Positions 56,685-64,000 of a stretch of 64,000 nucleotides of DNA are shown in pieces. How positions within the stretch are numbered: the first letter of the stretch is position 1; every line of letters begins with the position of its first letter. The stretch lies in contig JAHEFG010000004.1 in assembly GCA_024640305.1 (NCBI GenBank), positions 1 to 64,000 of the forward strand, written 5' to 3'. Position numbers and translations under genes: made by a program. Origin of the DNA: Gammaproteobacteria bacterium (GTDB lineage Bacteria; Pseudomonadota; Gammaproteobacteria; Steroidobacterales; Woeseiaceae). The notes under the pieces are model-generated. The model searched no databases, was not told where the DNA came from, and saw only the letters and a program-made list of their open reading frames with translations.

Positions 56685-57002
56685 CTAGTACTGTCGCTTA
56701 ACAGAGTCTCTGGCGTGATGATCGACAGATTTTTCTTTGTATTTTCTGACGCGTCGATCCAGTTTATCAACCAGGCCGTCAATCGCCGCATACATATCTT
56801 CTTCCGTATTGTCTACGTAGATTGTTCCGCCGTTAACTTTCGCAGTTGCCTCGGCCTTGTGCCGAAGTTTTTCGACGGTGAGTATACAACTCACATCGGA
56901 TACCAGATCGAAGTGGCGTTCGATCTTCTCAATTTTTGATTCGACATAATCTCGGAGAGATGTCGTTACTTCAATATGATGACCCGATACATTTAATTGC
57001 AT
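56685..57002 (-). CDS. hpf: Ribosome hibernation promoting factor, short form
   Basis: 105 aa, the short HPF/YfiA type (no dimerisation tail). NVSGHHIEVTTSLRDYVESK, IERHFD, VEKLRHKAEATAKVNGGTIY and DMYAAIDGLVDKLDRRVRKY are the family pattern. It binds the 30S A/P sites in stationary phase. 29 nt after rpoN, the standard order. Confidence 0.96.
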   Translation of the reverse strand: MQLNVSGHHIEVTTSLRDYVESKIEKIERHFDLVSDVSCILTVEKLRHKAEATAKVNGGTIYVDNTEEDMYAAIDGLVDKLDRRVRKYKEKSVDHHARDSVKRQY

Positions 57003-57031
57003 AGTTACCTCCTTAAACGAGTTTATCGCAC

Positions 57032-58423
57032 TTATGCCGAGCGCTTCCTGCGCTCACTGGACGATGCGATGTTCATTGCTTCACGGTACTTCGCGACGGT
57101 TCTTCTCGCAACCGAAATACCATCTTCCGCCAGTAGATTTGCTATTTTGCTATCGCTCAATGGTTTCGCGGGATTCTCGGCACCAATGAGTTTCCTGATC
57201 TTGGCGCGAACTGACGTGGACGACTGATCTTCCCCGTCGACAGAAGACAAGTGAGATGAAAAGAAATACTTGAATTCAAAAACGCCGCGCGGCGTATGCA
57301 TGTACTTACTGGTCGTTACGCGAGAAATCGTCGATTCGTGCATTCCTATTTCTTCTGCTACGTCTCTCAGCACCATCGGCCGCATCGCTTCATCGCCGTG
57401 TTCGAGGAATTCTGTTTGTCGGGTAACGATGCATGTAGCTACTTTCATTAGGGTTTCGTTGCGAATTTCAAGGCTGCGGATTAGCCACCGGGCTTCCTGC
57501 AATTGCGATCGCAGAACAGAGTGGTCGCCGCTACCGCGTAACAATTTTGCGTATTGCTGGTTAACGGATAATCGTGGCACGCCTGTCGGACTGATTTCGA
57601 CTTGCCAGCGGTTATCGATTTTGCGAACGAATACGTCGGGTATGACGTACTCAGTAGCCGCAGGGCTGACAGCAAGGCCTGGTTTCGGGTTGCAGCCCTT
57701 AATTAGCGCCAGTGCGTTATGTAGATCCTCCTCAGAGGTTCGCAGACTGCGCCGCAACTCGCCGTAGTCGCGATTCGCGACCAGGTCGAGATGACCATCG
57801 GCAAGCTGGATCGCAAGCGGCAAGCCGGGCGTCGATGCATCCAACTGCCGAAGCTGCAATATGATGCACTCCGAAATACTGCGTGCACCAACACCAATTG
57901 GATCCAACTGCTGGATCTTTTGCAGGGTGCTCTCAATCTCTTCGCTAGTGAAACCGGCTTCAGCATCAAGGCTCGCAAAAATATCGTCCAGGCTGGCGGT
58001 CAGGTAACCATCATCATTGATCGAGTCGACAATTGCCTCACCGATAACCACCTCTCGCGGTGAAAAGTGCTCCATCTCGAGCTGCCACAACAGGTGATCA
58101 CGTAAAGTCTGCCGGGACTCATCTGCAAAATCGCTAACCGGGCGGCCTTCACCGTTCCAGCCGCCGTCCTGAATCTGCCCCGCTGCGCTTTCCTGCCAGC
58201 TGTCTTCGGCGCGAATGGTCTCAACTTCGGCGGTTGTGTCAGCGCTCGTCTGCGGAACATCCGGCAGATCCTCCATCTCGAGCATGATGTTTTCTTCGAG
58301 TGCCTCCTGGATCTCGGCGTTGAGGTCGAGAACAGGGAGCTGCAACAGGCGAATCGCCTGCTGCAACTGCGGCGTCATCGTAAGTGATTGTCCGAGTTTT
58401 AGCTGCAGCGACTGTTTTAGCAT
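57032..58423 (-). CDS. rpoN: RNA polymerase sigma-54 factor RpoN
   Basis: 463 aa. Region I with Gln/Leu pattern (QSLQLKLGQSLTMTPQLQQA, IRLLQLPVLDLNAEIQ), an acidic region II, core-binding domain (LTASLDDIF..., LDPIGVGARSISECI), the HTH (MHESTISRVTTSKYMHTPRG) and the RpoN box (ARRTVAKYREAM). Depends on AAA+ activators, none of which is encoded in this window. It follows lptB by 62 nt. Confidence 0.97.
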   Translation of the reverse strand: MLKQSLQLKLGQSLTMTPQLQQAIRLLQLPVLDLNAEIQEALEENIMLEMEDLPDVPQTSADTTAEVETIRAEDSWQESAAGQIQDGGWNGEGRPVSDFADESRQTLRDHLLWQLEMEHFSPREVVIGEAIVDSINDDGYLTASLDDIFASLDAEAGFTSEEIESTLQKIQQLDPIGVGARSISECIILQLRQLDASTPGLPLAIQLADGHLDLVANRDYGELRRSLRTSEEDLHNALALIKGCNPKPGLAVSPAATEYVIPDVFVRKIDNRWQVEISPTGVPRLSVNQQYAKLLRGSGDHSVLRSQLQEARWLIRSLEIRNETLMKVATCIVTRQTEFLEHGDEAMRPMVLRDVAEEIGMHESTISRVTTSKYMHTPRGVFEFKYFFSSHLSSVDGEDQSSTSVRAKIRKLIGAENPAKPLSDSKIANLLAEDGISVARRTVAKYREAMNIASSSERRKRSA

Positions 58424-58485
58424 TAGCCGGGGTTTCCGGAAGAAGCAATAATAATTCTGGTGATATTCAAGGTGACCAGTTTGCC

Positions 58486-59211
58486 TCAGAGTCTGAATTC
58501 TTGTCCGAGATACACTTCTCGAACGTGATGATTCTCAAGGATCTCCTGTGGGGAGCCGGAGGCGATAAGACTGCCATCACTTAGTATATAGGCTCTGCCA
58601 CAAATTCCGAGAGTTTCCCGGACATTATGATCAGTAATCAGTACGCCAATACCGCGCGCGCACAAGTGTTTGATTATGCGCTGAATATCAAGCACCGAAA
58701 TTGGATCGACGCCGGCGAATGGTTCATCGAGAAGCACGAATAACGGATTTGCGGCCAGTGCGCGGGCAATTTCGACGCGCCGTCGTTCACCACCAGAGAG
58801 GCTGATACCGAGGCTGCTACGAACATGTCCGACATGCAGCTCATCGAGCAGCGTTTCGAGTTCCTCCTCGCGACCCGCCTGGTCAAGATCGCCGCGGTTC
58901 TCGAGGATAGCCAGGATGTTTTGTTCGACAGTCAGCTTGCGAAAAATCGATGCTTCCTGAGGCAAATAGCCAAGCCCCAGTTTCGCGCGCCTATGCATAG
59001 GTTGGGCAGTAAGGTCCTGCCCATCCAGCAATATGCTGCCGCTGTCCGCCGGTATCAGGCCAACGATCATGTAAAACGCTGTCGTCTTTCCCGCTCCATT
59101 GGGGCCAAGTAGCCCAATGACCTCGCCGCTCTTGATTTCCAGAGAGAGATTCTTGACGACTTTGCGGAGTTTGAAGCTCTTGGAGATATCCTGAATGCTG
59201 AGGATACTCAT
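58486..59211 (-). CDS. lptB: LPS export ABC transporter ATPase LptB
   Basis: 241 aa. Walker [18 protein letters not shown]-loop [20 protein letters not shown], signature [16 protein letters not shown], Walker [18 protein letters not shown] and switch His in [12 protein letters not shown]. It powers LPS extraction through LptFG and the LptC-LptA bridge. Its start overlaps lptA by 4 nt (ATGA). Confidence 0.97.
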   Translation of the reverse strand: MSILSIQDISKSFKLRKVVKNLSLEIKSGEVIGLLGPNGAGKTTAFYMIVGLIPADSGSILLDGQDLTAQPMHRRAKLGLGYLPQEASIFRKLTVEQNILAILENRGDLDQAGREEELETLLDELHVGHVRSSLGISLSGGERRRVEIARALAANPLFVLLDEPFAGVDPISVLDIQRIIKHLCARGIGVLITDHNVRETLGICGRAYILSDGSLIASGSPQEILENHHVREVYLGQEFRL

Positions 59212-59825
59212 GGATTGTCGACCTCGGTATCCGGCGTTTCGTCCGCGGTCGATTCTTGCGGCGTAAACGTAATCTTGACCTTGTCGCCACCTTCTCCGGA
59301 CGACTCGGCATTTATACGTTGTTGCGCGATGTTGTAGGCGATGAAACTTGATGCGATCTGATTGCCGCTCTCCGAGAACTTCGCGTTGCCCGAAAATTCG
59401 ATAATTCGGTTGGTAAGGTCGTACTCGAGGCGCTCGGCCTGACCGCGAGTTACATCATCGCTGCCAGGACGGTGCATCTCAAAGGTGGCCGGCTCACCGT
59501 GTATGGTGGCGAACATGAGCTTGTGATCAGAAAACTGCAGGTCAGCTGACGCACACTCGATATGACCGTTATCGACATCAATGACGACATTGCCTGCAAA
59601 CCGCCATACGCTATCCGCAAAGTCGAGCTTGGTAGCGCGTCCTTCATCAGCCTGTATGCCAATGGACCCTTGGGAAAGGCGCAGTCCTTTAAAGACCAGC
59701 ATGGAGCTATTGCCATCGTAATTTGTCGAGTCGGCGTCCAGTGATATTGGCAGGCGCAGGTCACTTGTCTGGGCAGCGGCCAGGCTCGGTAACAAGAAAA
59801 GCAATGCAATAAAACGCGTGATCAT
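59208..59825 (-). CDS. lptA: LPS transport periplasmic protein LptA
   Basis: 205 aa: signal peptide ([15 protein letters not shown]) and an OstA/LptA beta-jellyroll ([69 protein letters not shown] repeat). The C-terminal tail is acidic and low-complexity ([14 protein letters not shown]). 17 nt after lptC. Confidence 0.92.
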   Translation of the reverse strand: MITRFIALLFLLPSLAAAQTSDLRLPISLDADSTNYDGNSSMLVFKGLRLSQGSIGIQADEGRATKLDFADSVWRFAGNVVIDVDNGHIECASADLQFSDHKLMFATIHGEPATFEMHRPGSDDVTRGQAERLEYDLTNRIIEFSGNAKFSESGNQIASSFIAYNIAQQRINAESSGEGGDKVKITFTPQESTADETPDTEVDNP

Positions 59826-59842
59826 TGAATCTTCATTCTCGG

Positions 59843-60403
59843 TCAGGGGGCAAACTTCCCGCTGACGTTCGATTTCAACTCCAGACGGTTTTCCTTTAGT
59901 GATGCTAGCATGCCAGTCGCCGTCAAGCTGCGTGCGCCAATGCGAATTTGCACTCGTTCATCGGTCTCTGCCAGGTAGTTCTCCGGATCGATCTCGAGGT
60001 ATTGCGTGCGCAATTCCGTGTCTTTGCCGGAAAACCCTTCGCTGCTTACCGCTCGGACATTACCGCTTAGCAATACGCGCTCTTCATCTTGCCGAATAAC
60101 GGCTGAGTCGGCATTGACCCTCCAGGGCACAGCGCTCTGTGGCGAGTAATTTAGCAATACGTTGGTAAAGAAAACCTGATTATCTTCCTTTTGCTGAGCC
60201 TCATCCGCCCGCAGTTCGTACAGCAGTTCGCCGTTCGAACCGGTACCGAGAATTCGCGCCGACTTCAGGTAGTAGCCTTGCTGCGTCGTATCGAAACTGG
60301 GTGTCACATCGCCATCGCCGAGTCCCTGGCGAGCGATATACCAACTGCCCAGCGCGCCTGCTGCCAAACCGATGAGTACAAGCGCCGTGCGGAGATTTAC
60401 CAT
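59843..60403 (-). CDS. lptC: LPS export system protein LptC
   Basis: 186 aa, bitopic: one N-terminal membrane helix (TALVLIGLAAGALGSWYIA) and a periplasmic beta-jellyroll (YYLKSARILGTGSNGELLYE, VLLSGNVRAVSSEGFSGKDT, ELRTQYLEIDPENY). Start ATG shares one base with the kdsC stop (TGATG), so translation is coupled. Confidence 0.92.
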   Translation of the reverse strand: MVNLRTALVLIGLAAGALGSWYIARQGLGDGDVTPSFDTTQQGYYLKSARILGTGSNGELLYELRADEAQQKEDNQVFFTNVLLNYSPQSAVPWRVNADSAVIRQDEERVLLSGNVRAVSSEGFSGKDTELRTQYLEIDPENYLAETDERVQIRIGARSLTATGMLASLKENRLELKSNVSGKFAP

Positions 60404-60909
60404 CAGTCTGTACCACTGGCCGCTGCAAGGACGAGCTCGCAGACTTCGCGAACTGCACCATGACCGCCAGCGGCATGAGTCGTGTAGTGGCAGTGTTCGC
60501 GAACAGCTTGAACGGCGTTCGCGACTGCAACGGCGTAACCGACTTTGCGCAGCAGCGGCAGGTCCGGTATGTCATCACCGACATAGGCGCACTCTGCGTC
60601 GGAGATTCCGAGTTTGCCTGTGAGCTTGGTGAAAGCGCCGATTTTGTCCTTGCACCCCTGTATGACATGGCGAACGCCAAGCTCGGCCATGCGCCGCTCG
60701 ACAGCGGTGGAGGAGCGCCCGCTGATAATGGCGACTTCAATGCCGGTTTCGAGTAACTGCCTGATGCCGTAACCATCCTGCGTGTTGAATGCCTTGGACT
60801 CGACGCCATCATTTGAGAGATAAAAACGACCGTCGGTAAATACGCCGTCCACGTCAAAAATGACGAGGCGAACTTCGGAAAGCGAAGTTTTGGCGTCGGG
60901 AATACTCAC
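60403..60909 (-). CDS. kdsC: 3-deoxy-D-manno-octulosonate 8-phosphate phosphatase KdsC
   Basis: 168 aa HAD-family tetrameric phosphatase, last step before CMP-Kdo. Catalytic VIFDVDGVFTDGRFYLSN, the GYGIRQLLETGIEVAIISGR motif, and YVGDDIPDLPLLRKVGYAVA. The start overlaps kdsD by 4 nt (ATGA). Confidence 0.96.
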   Translation of the reverse strand: MSIPDAKTSLSEVRLVIFDVDGVFTDGRFYLSNDGVESKAFNTQDGYGIRQLLETGIEVAIISGRSSTAVERRMAELGVRHVIQGCKDKIGAFTKLTGKLGISDAECAYVGDDIPDLPLLRKVGYAVAVANAVQAVREHCHYTTHAAGGHGAVREVCELVLAAASGTD

Positions 60910-61913
60910 ATAATGCCTGCGCGAAAAAGGTCGTGGACATTCAAGGCACCGACAAGTCGATTTTGCTCGTCGGCGACCAGCAGCGATGTGATTTTATTCT
61001 CTTCCATCAGGTGCACAGCCTCGGCGGCCAACACGTTATCGGATGTCGTCTTGCATTCGCTGTGCATGACGCTGCTGATGGGGGTGCTGTGCACATCAAT
61101 GCCTGCGTCCAGTGCCCGGCGCAAATCGCCATCCGTGAAGATGCCGAGAATGTTCATGTCGTCGTCTACGATCGCGGTCATTCCCAAGCCCTTTTCCGTC
61201 ATTTCCATCAGGCCGTCGCGAAGGTTCACGTCCGGTTTGACGCTGGGGATTGCATCGTCGGTTCGCATAACGTCAGACACGCGCAGCAGCAGTCGTTTGC
61301 CGAGACTGCCGCTGGGATGGGACATCGCAAAGTCTTCTGCCGTAAAGCCGCGAATCTTCAGCAGGACAACTGCAAGCGCGTCTCCCATGGCCAGGGTTGC
61401 GGTTGTGCTTGCGGTCGGTGCGAGGTTGAGTGGGCAGGCCTCTTCGGCCACGCTGACATCCAGGTGTACGTCAGCAGCTTTGGCAAGCGTGGACTTGGGA
61501 TTGCCTGTCATCGTGATCAGCCGGGCGCCCATGCGTTTTACGAGCGGCAGGATTGTGATGACTTCGTCGGTCTCGCCCGAGTACGAAATAGCAAGCAACA
61601 AATCCTGTGCAGTTATCATGCCGAGGTCGCCATGGCTGGCTTCTCCCGGGTGCATGAAAAAAGCAGGTGTGCCGGTGCTTGCCAGTGTCGCAGCTATCTT
61701 GCCGCTGATATGGCCGGATTTTCCCATACCGGTGACGACGATACGGCCTGGTGTTTCCAGGCACATCTTGCAGGCGTCAATGAACTTCTCGTCGAGCCTC
61801 GAGCGCAGCGTTTCTATGGCGCGAGACTCTATAGAGATAACCTCGCCGGCCAGAGCCAATAATTCGTCGGATGTCAGGTTCTGCGGCACGCGCAAGCCTC
61901 GGCCAGTGATCAT
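60906..61913 (-). CDS. kdsD: D-arabinose-5-phosphate isomerase KdsD
   Basis: 335 aa: SIS domain (VVTGMGKSGHISGKIAATLA, FFMHPGEASHGDLGM, AISYSGETDEVI, LNLAPTASTTATLAMGDALA) followed by two CBS repeats (VSDVMRTDDAIPSVKPD... and ISSVMHSECKTTSDNVLAAE). First committed step of Kdo synthesis. It overlaps the antiporter gene by 4 nt. Confidence 0.97.
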   Translation of the reverse strand: MITGRGLRVPQNLTSDELLALAGEVISIESRAIETLRSRLDEKFIDACKMCLETPGRIVVTGMGKSGHISGKIAATLASTGTPAFFMHPGEASHGDLGMITAQDLLLAISYSGETDEVITILPLVKRMGARLITMTGNPKSTLAKAADVHLDVSVAEEACPLNLAPTASTTATLAMGDALAVVLLKIRGFTAEDFAMSHPSGSLGKRLLLRVSDVMRTDDAIPSVKPDVNLRDGLMEMTEKGLGMTAIVDDDMNILGIFTDGDLRRALDAGIDVHSTPISSVMHSECKTTSDNVLAAEAVHLMEENKITSLLVADEQNRLVGALNVHDLFRAGIM

Positions 61914-62887
61914 TCATGCATTGTAACGTTTTGTAGCACTACGTAGGTATCGTAAGCGATAAATGCAGCAAGTAGTGCGACGCCCTCGATCCTGGATAGT
62001 TCGCTCTTGCCATCATAGTCGTAGGTCATCGCAAATAGGACCAGGGTGAATGCGACCATGACGAAAATATGCAATGACAATACGGTCGGCGCCATCGCAG
62101 TCGGTGCAATTGCTGCGGCAACGCCGATGACAGCGAGCAGGTTGAAGATATTTGAACCGACGATATTGCCTATGGCCAGCCCATATTCACCTTTTAGCGC
62201 ACTTACCAATGAAACGGCCAGTTCTGGAAGGCTGGTGCCGAATGAGACAAGCAAAATACCGATGACTACCTCACTGACCCCGAGGCCACGGGCAATGAGT
62301 ATTGCGCCGTCGACCAACAGCTGTGCGCCGATCAGTAGCGTGGCGATCCCGAGAATGAGCCAGAAAATGGCCAGCTTCATGCTGACACCTACCGGTATTT
62401 CAGCCTCGAAATCCTGCTGGATCGGATCGCTAGGCGAGGACTTCATGCCGAGGCGGGTGAGCCAGATCATCACGATGACAAGAGATGTCAGCATGACCAG
62501 CCCGTCGACGCGGCTTAGGTAGGAGTCGAGGAACAGCGAAACTGTGAGTAGCGAGACAGCAAGCAAAGCCGGCATTTCGCGCCGCAGCGTTGCGGAGCGC
62601 AGCTGGATGGGACGGATGATGGCCACACAGCCGAGTACCAGGCCAATGTTGACGATATTCGAGCCTATGGCATTGCCAAGTGCCAAGCCCGGCTCGCCAC
62701 GAAGAGATGCCACAACTGATACCAGGATCTCCGGTGCTGAAGTCGCGAATGCTACGACCGTGAGGCCGATCAGCAACGGCGCAACGCCCAGGTTGCGCGC
62801 GATTGCCCCGGCACCATGAACAAATCGGTCGGCCCCCCAAATAAGGAGTACTAGTCCGGCGATGACTTCAAAAAAGTTTCCAAGCAT
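61910..62887 (-). CDS. Calcium/sodium (CaCA) antiporter, YrbG-like
   Basis: 325 aa from ATG 62887, with about ten hydrophobic segments in two inverted halves. Each half carries an alpha-repeat: GLTVVAFATSAPEILVSVVA with ALGNAIGSNIVNIGLVLG, and GILLVSFGTSLPELAVSLVS with AIGNIVGSNIFNLLAVIG. The gene lies before kdsD, exactly where yrbG is in E. coli. Ion specificity is inferred from the family. Confidence 0.92.
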   Translation of the reverse strand: MLGNFFEVIAGLVLLIWGADRFVHGAGAIARNLGVAPLLIGLTVVAFATSAPEILVSVVASLRGEPGLALGNAIGSNIVNIGLVLGCVAIIRPIQLRSATLRREMPALLAVSLLTVSLFLDSYLSRVDGLVMLTSLVIVMIWLTRLGMKSSPSDPIQQDFEAEIPVGVSMKLAIFWLILGIATLLIGAQLLVDGAILIARGLGVSEVVIGILLVSFGTSLPELAVSLVSALKGEYGLAIGNIVGSNIFNLLAVIGVAAAIAPTAMAPTVLSLHIFVMVAFTLVLFAMTYDYDGKSELSRIEGVALLAAFIAYDTYVVLQNVTMHE

Positions 62888-63058
62888 AATTTTCGTGTTG
62901 TTGGGCGAATTGGTTCCAGCGCCCGAATTGAACGGGCAAGAGCGGCCTGGAGACAGACTCGAGCCGGCTATCATACACAATCAGGGTGCAGCGTTGGGAA
63001 GCCCTACAATTTCCCGGTACACTGCGCGCCCGGGAAAGCTACATAACGAATTGCCAAT

Positions 63059-63304
63059 ATGGATCCAGTCGAGATAACAAGTCTGATAGAAGCCGGTTTT
63101 GACGACGCTATCGTCAAAGTAATGAGCGGCGACAATACGCATTTCGAGGCATTGGTTGTCGCGAAAGAATTCGAGGGAAAGCGGTCAATTGCACGCCATC
63201 AATTGGTCTACAAGTGCCTCGGTGCGCTCGTGGGCAATGAGATTCATGCTTTGTCGATTCGAGCCATGACGCCAGATGAGTGGCAGGCACAGACAAACGC
63301 ATAA
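63059..63304 (+). CDS. ibaG: BolA-family protein IbaG
   Basis: 81 aa. FDDAIVKVMSGDNTHFEALVV, FEGKRSIARHQLVYKCLG and HALSIRAMTPDEW are the BolA/IbaG pattern. There is no Cys at the usual [2Fe-2S] loop; the conserved ligand His (ARHQ) is present. BolA-type proteins partner monothiol glutaredoxins. Divergent from the antiporter (171 nt). In E. coli murA follows; here an HtrA-type gene faces it. Confidence 0.92.
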   Translation: MDPVEITSLIEAGFDDAIVKVMSGDNTHFEALVVAKEFEGKRSIARHQLVYKCLGALVGNEIHALSIRAMTPDEWQAQTNA

Positions 63305-63345
63305 GGAGTACCTGAAAATCTCTGTTTGAAACGCGCTGCGCGTCG

Positions 63346-64000
63346 CTAGTCAGGCGAACTGGAGCGTTCCGCCGCGATAACGCTTGTCTCGAACTGGGTT
63401 CCGTTTCGGATGCCGATCAGATTGATTTCATCACCGGGGTCGGTCCCTGCGACTTTCAGTCGCGCCTGGCGCTGCGAGTAGATTGCATCGCCATCAATTT
63501 CAATAATGACATCACCAGCTTTCAAGCCGCCTTTCGCTGCAGGGCTATCCACGTAAACGTGGCTCAGGCGAATTCCGACGTTTCTTTCGATGCCCAGTGC
63601 GGCCCTCTCAGCGCTGCTCAACTCTTCGGACTGGAACCCCATGTAGCCGCGAATTACGCGACCATGTAATTTGATTTCGTCGACCACGCCACGAACCATG
63701 TCAACCGGAATTGCAAAGCCGATGCCCTCGGTGCCTGGGTCCTGCACAAGTACCGCCGTATTGATGCCCACCAACTCTCCGTTGACATTAATGAGTGCGC
63801 CGCCGGAATTGCCGGCGTTAATCGCCGCATCGGTCTGGATGAAGTTTTCGAACGTTGCGAGGTTGAGCAAGCCTCGGCCGGTAGCACTGACGATGCCCTG
63901 TGTGACCGATTTGGTGAGCCCGTACGGGTTGCCAATCGCGAGCACCACGTCGCCGATGCGCAAGTGACCTGAGCTGCCAAATCGAATCGCCGGCAAAGTG
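63346..64000 (-). CDS. HtrA-family serine protease, DegS-like, truncated by the window edge
   Basis: Only the C-terminal ~218 residues are in view; the frame runs off the right edge. Nucleophile Ser in NAGNSGGALINVNGELVGIN, the substrate loop VLAIGNPYGLTKSVTQGIVS, and one PDZ domain (VGIRLSHVYVDSPAAKGGLK, AGDVIIEIDGD). With a single PDZ it resembles DegS/AlgW, the sensor protease that starts RseA cleavage and sigma-E release. A sigma-E-type promoter precedes the two-PDZ protease at 15.8 kb, which fits. Confidence 0.88.
   Translation of the reverse strand, partial: TLPAIRFGSSGHLRIGDVVLAIGNPYGLTKSVTQGIVSATGRGLLNLATFENFIQTDAAINAGNSGGALINVNGELVGINTAVLVQDPGTEGIGFAIPVDMVRGVVDEIKLHGRVIRGYMGFQSEELSSAERAALGIERNVGIRLSHVYVDSPAAKGGLKAGDVIIEIDGDAIYSQRQARLKVAGTDPGDEINLIGIRNGTQFETSVIAAERSSSPD

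Noticed and set aside
60913-61926. 337-codon plus-strand ORF opposite kdsD
   Set aside because: Exact antisense shadow of a clear kdsD; composition rich in Ser/Arg with no domain pattern.

Overview
The window is ordinary chromosomal DNA of a gammaproteobacterium (roughly mid-50s percent G+C by eye). The evidence is gene order: rpsU-yqeY-dnaG-rpoD next to a divergent tsaD; kdsD-kdsC-lptC-lptA-lptB-rpoN-hpf-ptsN-rapZ-mgtE; a class II ribonucleotide reductase split into nrdJa and nrdJb as in Pseudomonas; and a pfp-hppA pyrophosphate pair as in gammaproteobacterial methylotrophs. The genus cannot be fixed from the sequence alone. I see no prophage, insertion sequence, integron, CRISPR array or rRNA.

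Layout. 1-4.6 kb: a CAU-anticodon tRNA, then rpoD, dnaG, yqeY and rpsU on the minus strand. 4.6-9.4 kb: tsaD, folB and folK, a pteridine-reductase-like SDR, a MidA-type methyltransferase and uppP. 9.4-16.4 kb: an unrecognised envelope protein, cca, a lipoprotein peptidase, slt, an HtrA-type protease and Hsp20. The last two have well-matched sigma-E and sigma-32 promoters. 16.4-19.7 kb: NrdR boxes and nrdJab. 19.7-26 kb: waaA, tolC, pcm and a PAS-GGDEF-EAL protein. 26-31.4 kb: hppA and pfp divergent from adk, then rnd. 31.4-35.5 kb: mpl and a probable copper-uptake pair (a small His-rich protein and a Met-rich TonB receptor). 35.5-40 kb: metK-ahcY-cpdA-hemL. 40-49.9 kb: tkt, gap, pgk and pyk with a Tat-exported PhoX-like protein and a penicillin-acylase-family enzyme. 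49.9-53.9 kb: a MoxR ATPase/VWA pair, a secreted peroxiredoxin and a patatin. 53.9-62.9 kb: the mgtE to kdsD block plus a CaCA antiporter. 62.9-64 kb: ibaG and a truncated DegS-like protease.

How the genes fit together. Kdo is made by kdsD and kdsC, transferred to lipid A by waaA, and LPS is exported by LptABC. uppP, mpl and slt recycle murein and its lipid carrier. tkt, gap, pgk and pyk, with a PPi-linked phosphofructokinase and a K+-independent H+-pyrophosphatase, suggest lower glycolysis tied to pyrophosphate energetics. metK and ahcY run the SAM cycle and share a transcript with a cAMP phosphodiesterase and hemL.

No clearly new multi-gene system stands out. The most interesting points are structural: eight of eleven convergent gene pairs overlap tail to tail; cpdA has no standard start codon and continues in frame from the ahcY stop; strong hairpins lie in the rpsU leader, between hpf and ptsN, and between the putative copper genes; and stress promoters and NrdR sites are easy to see.
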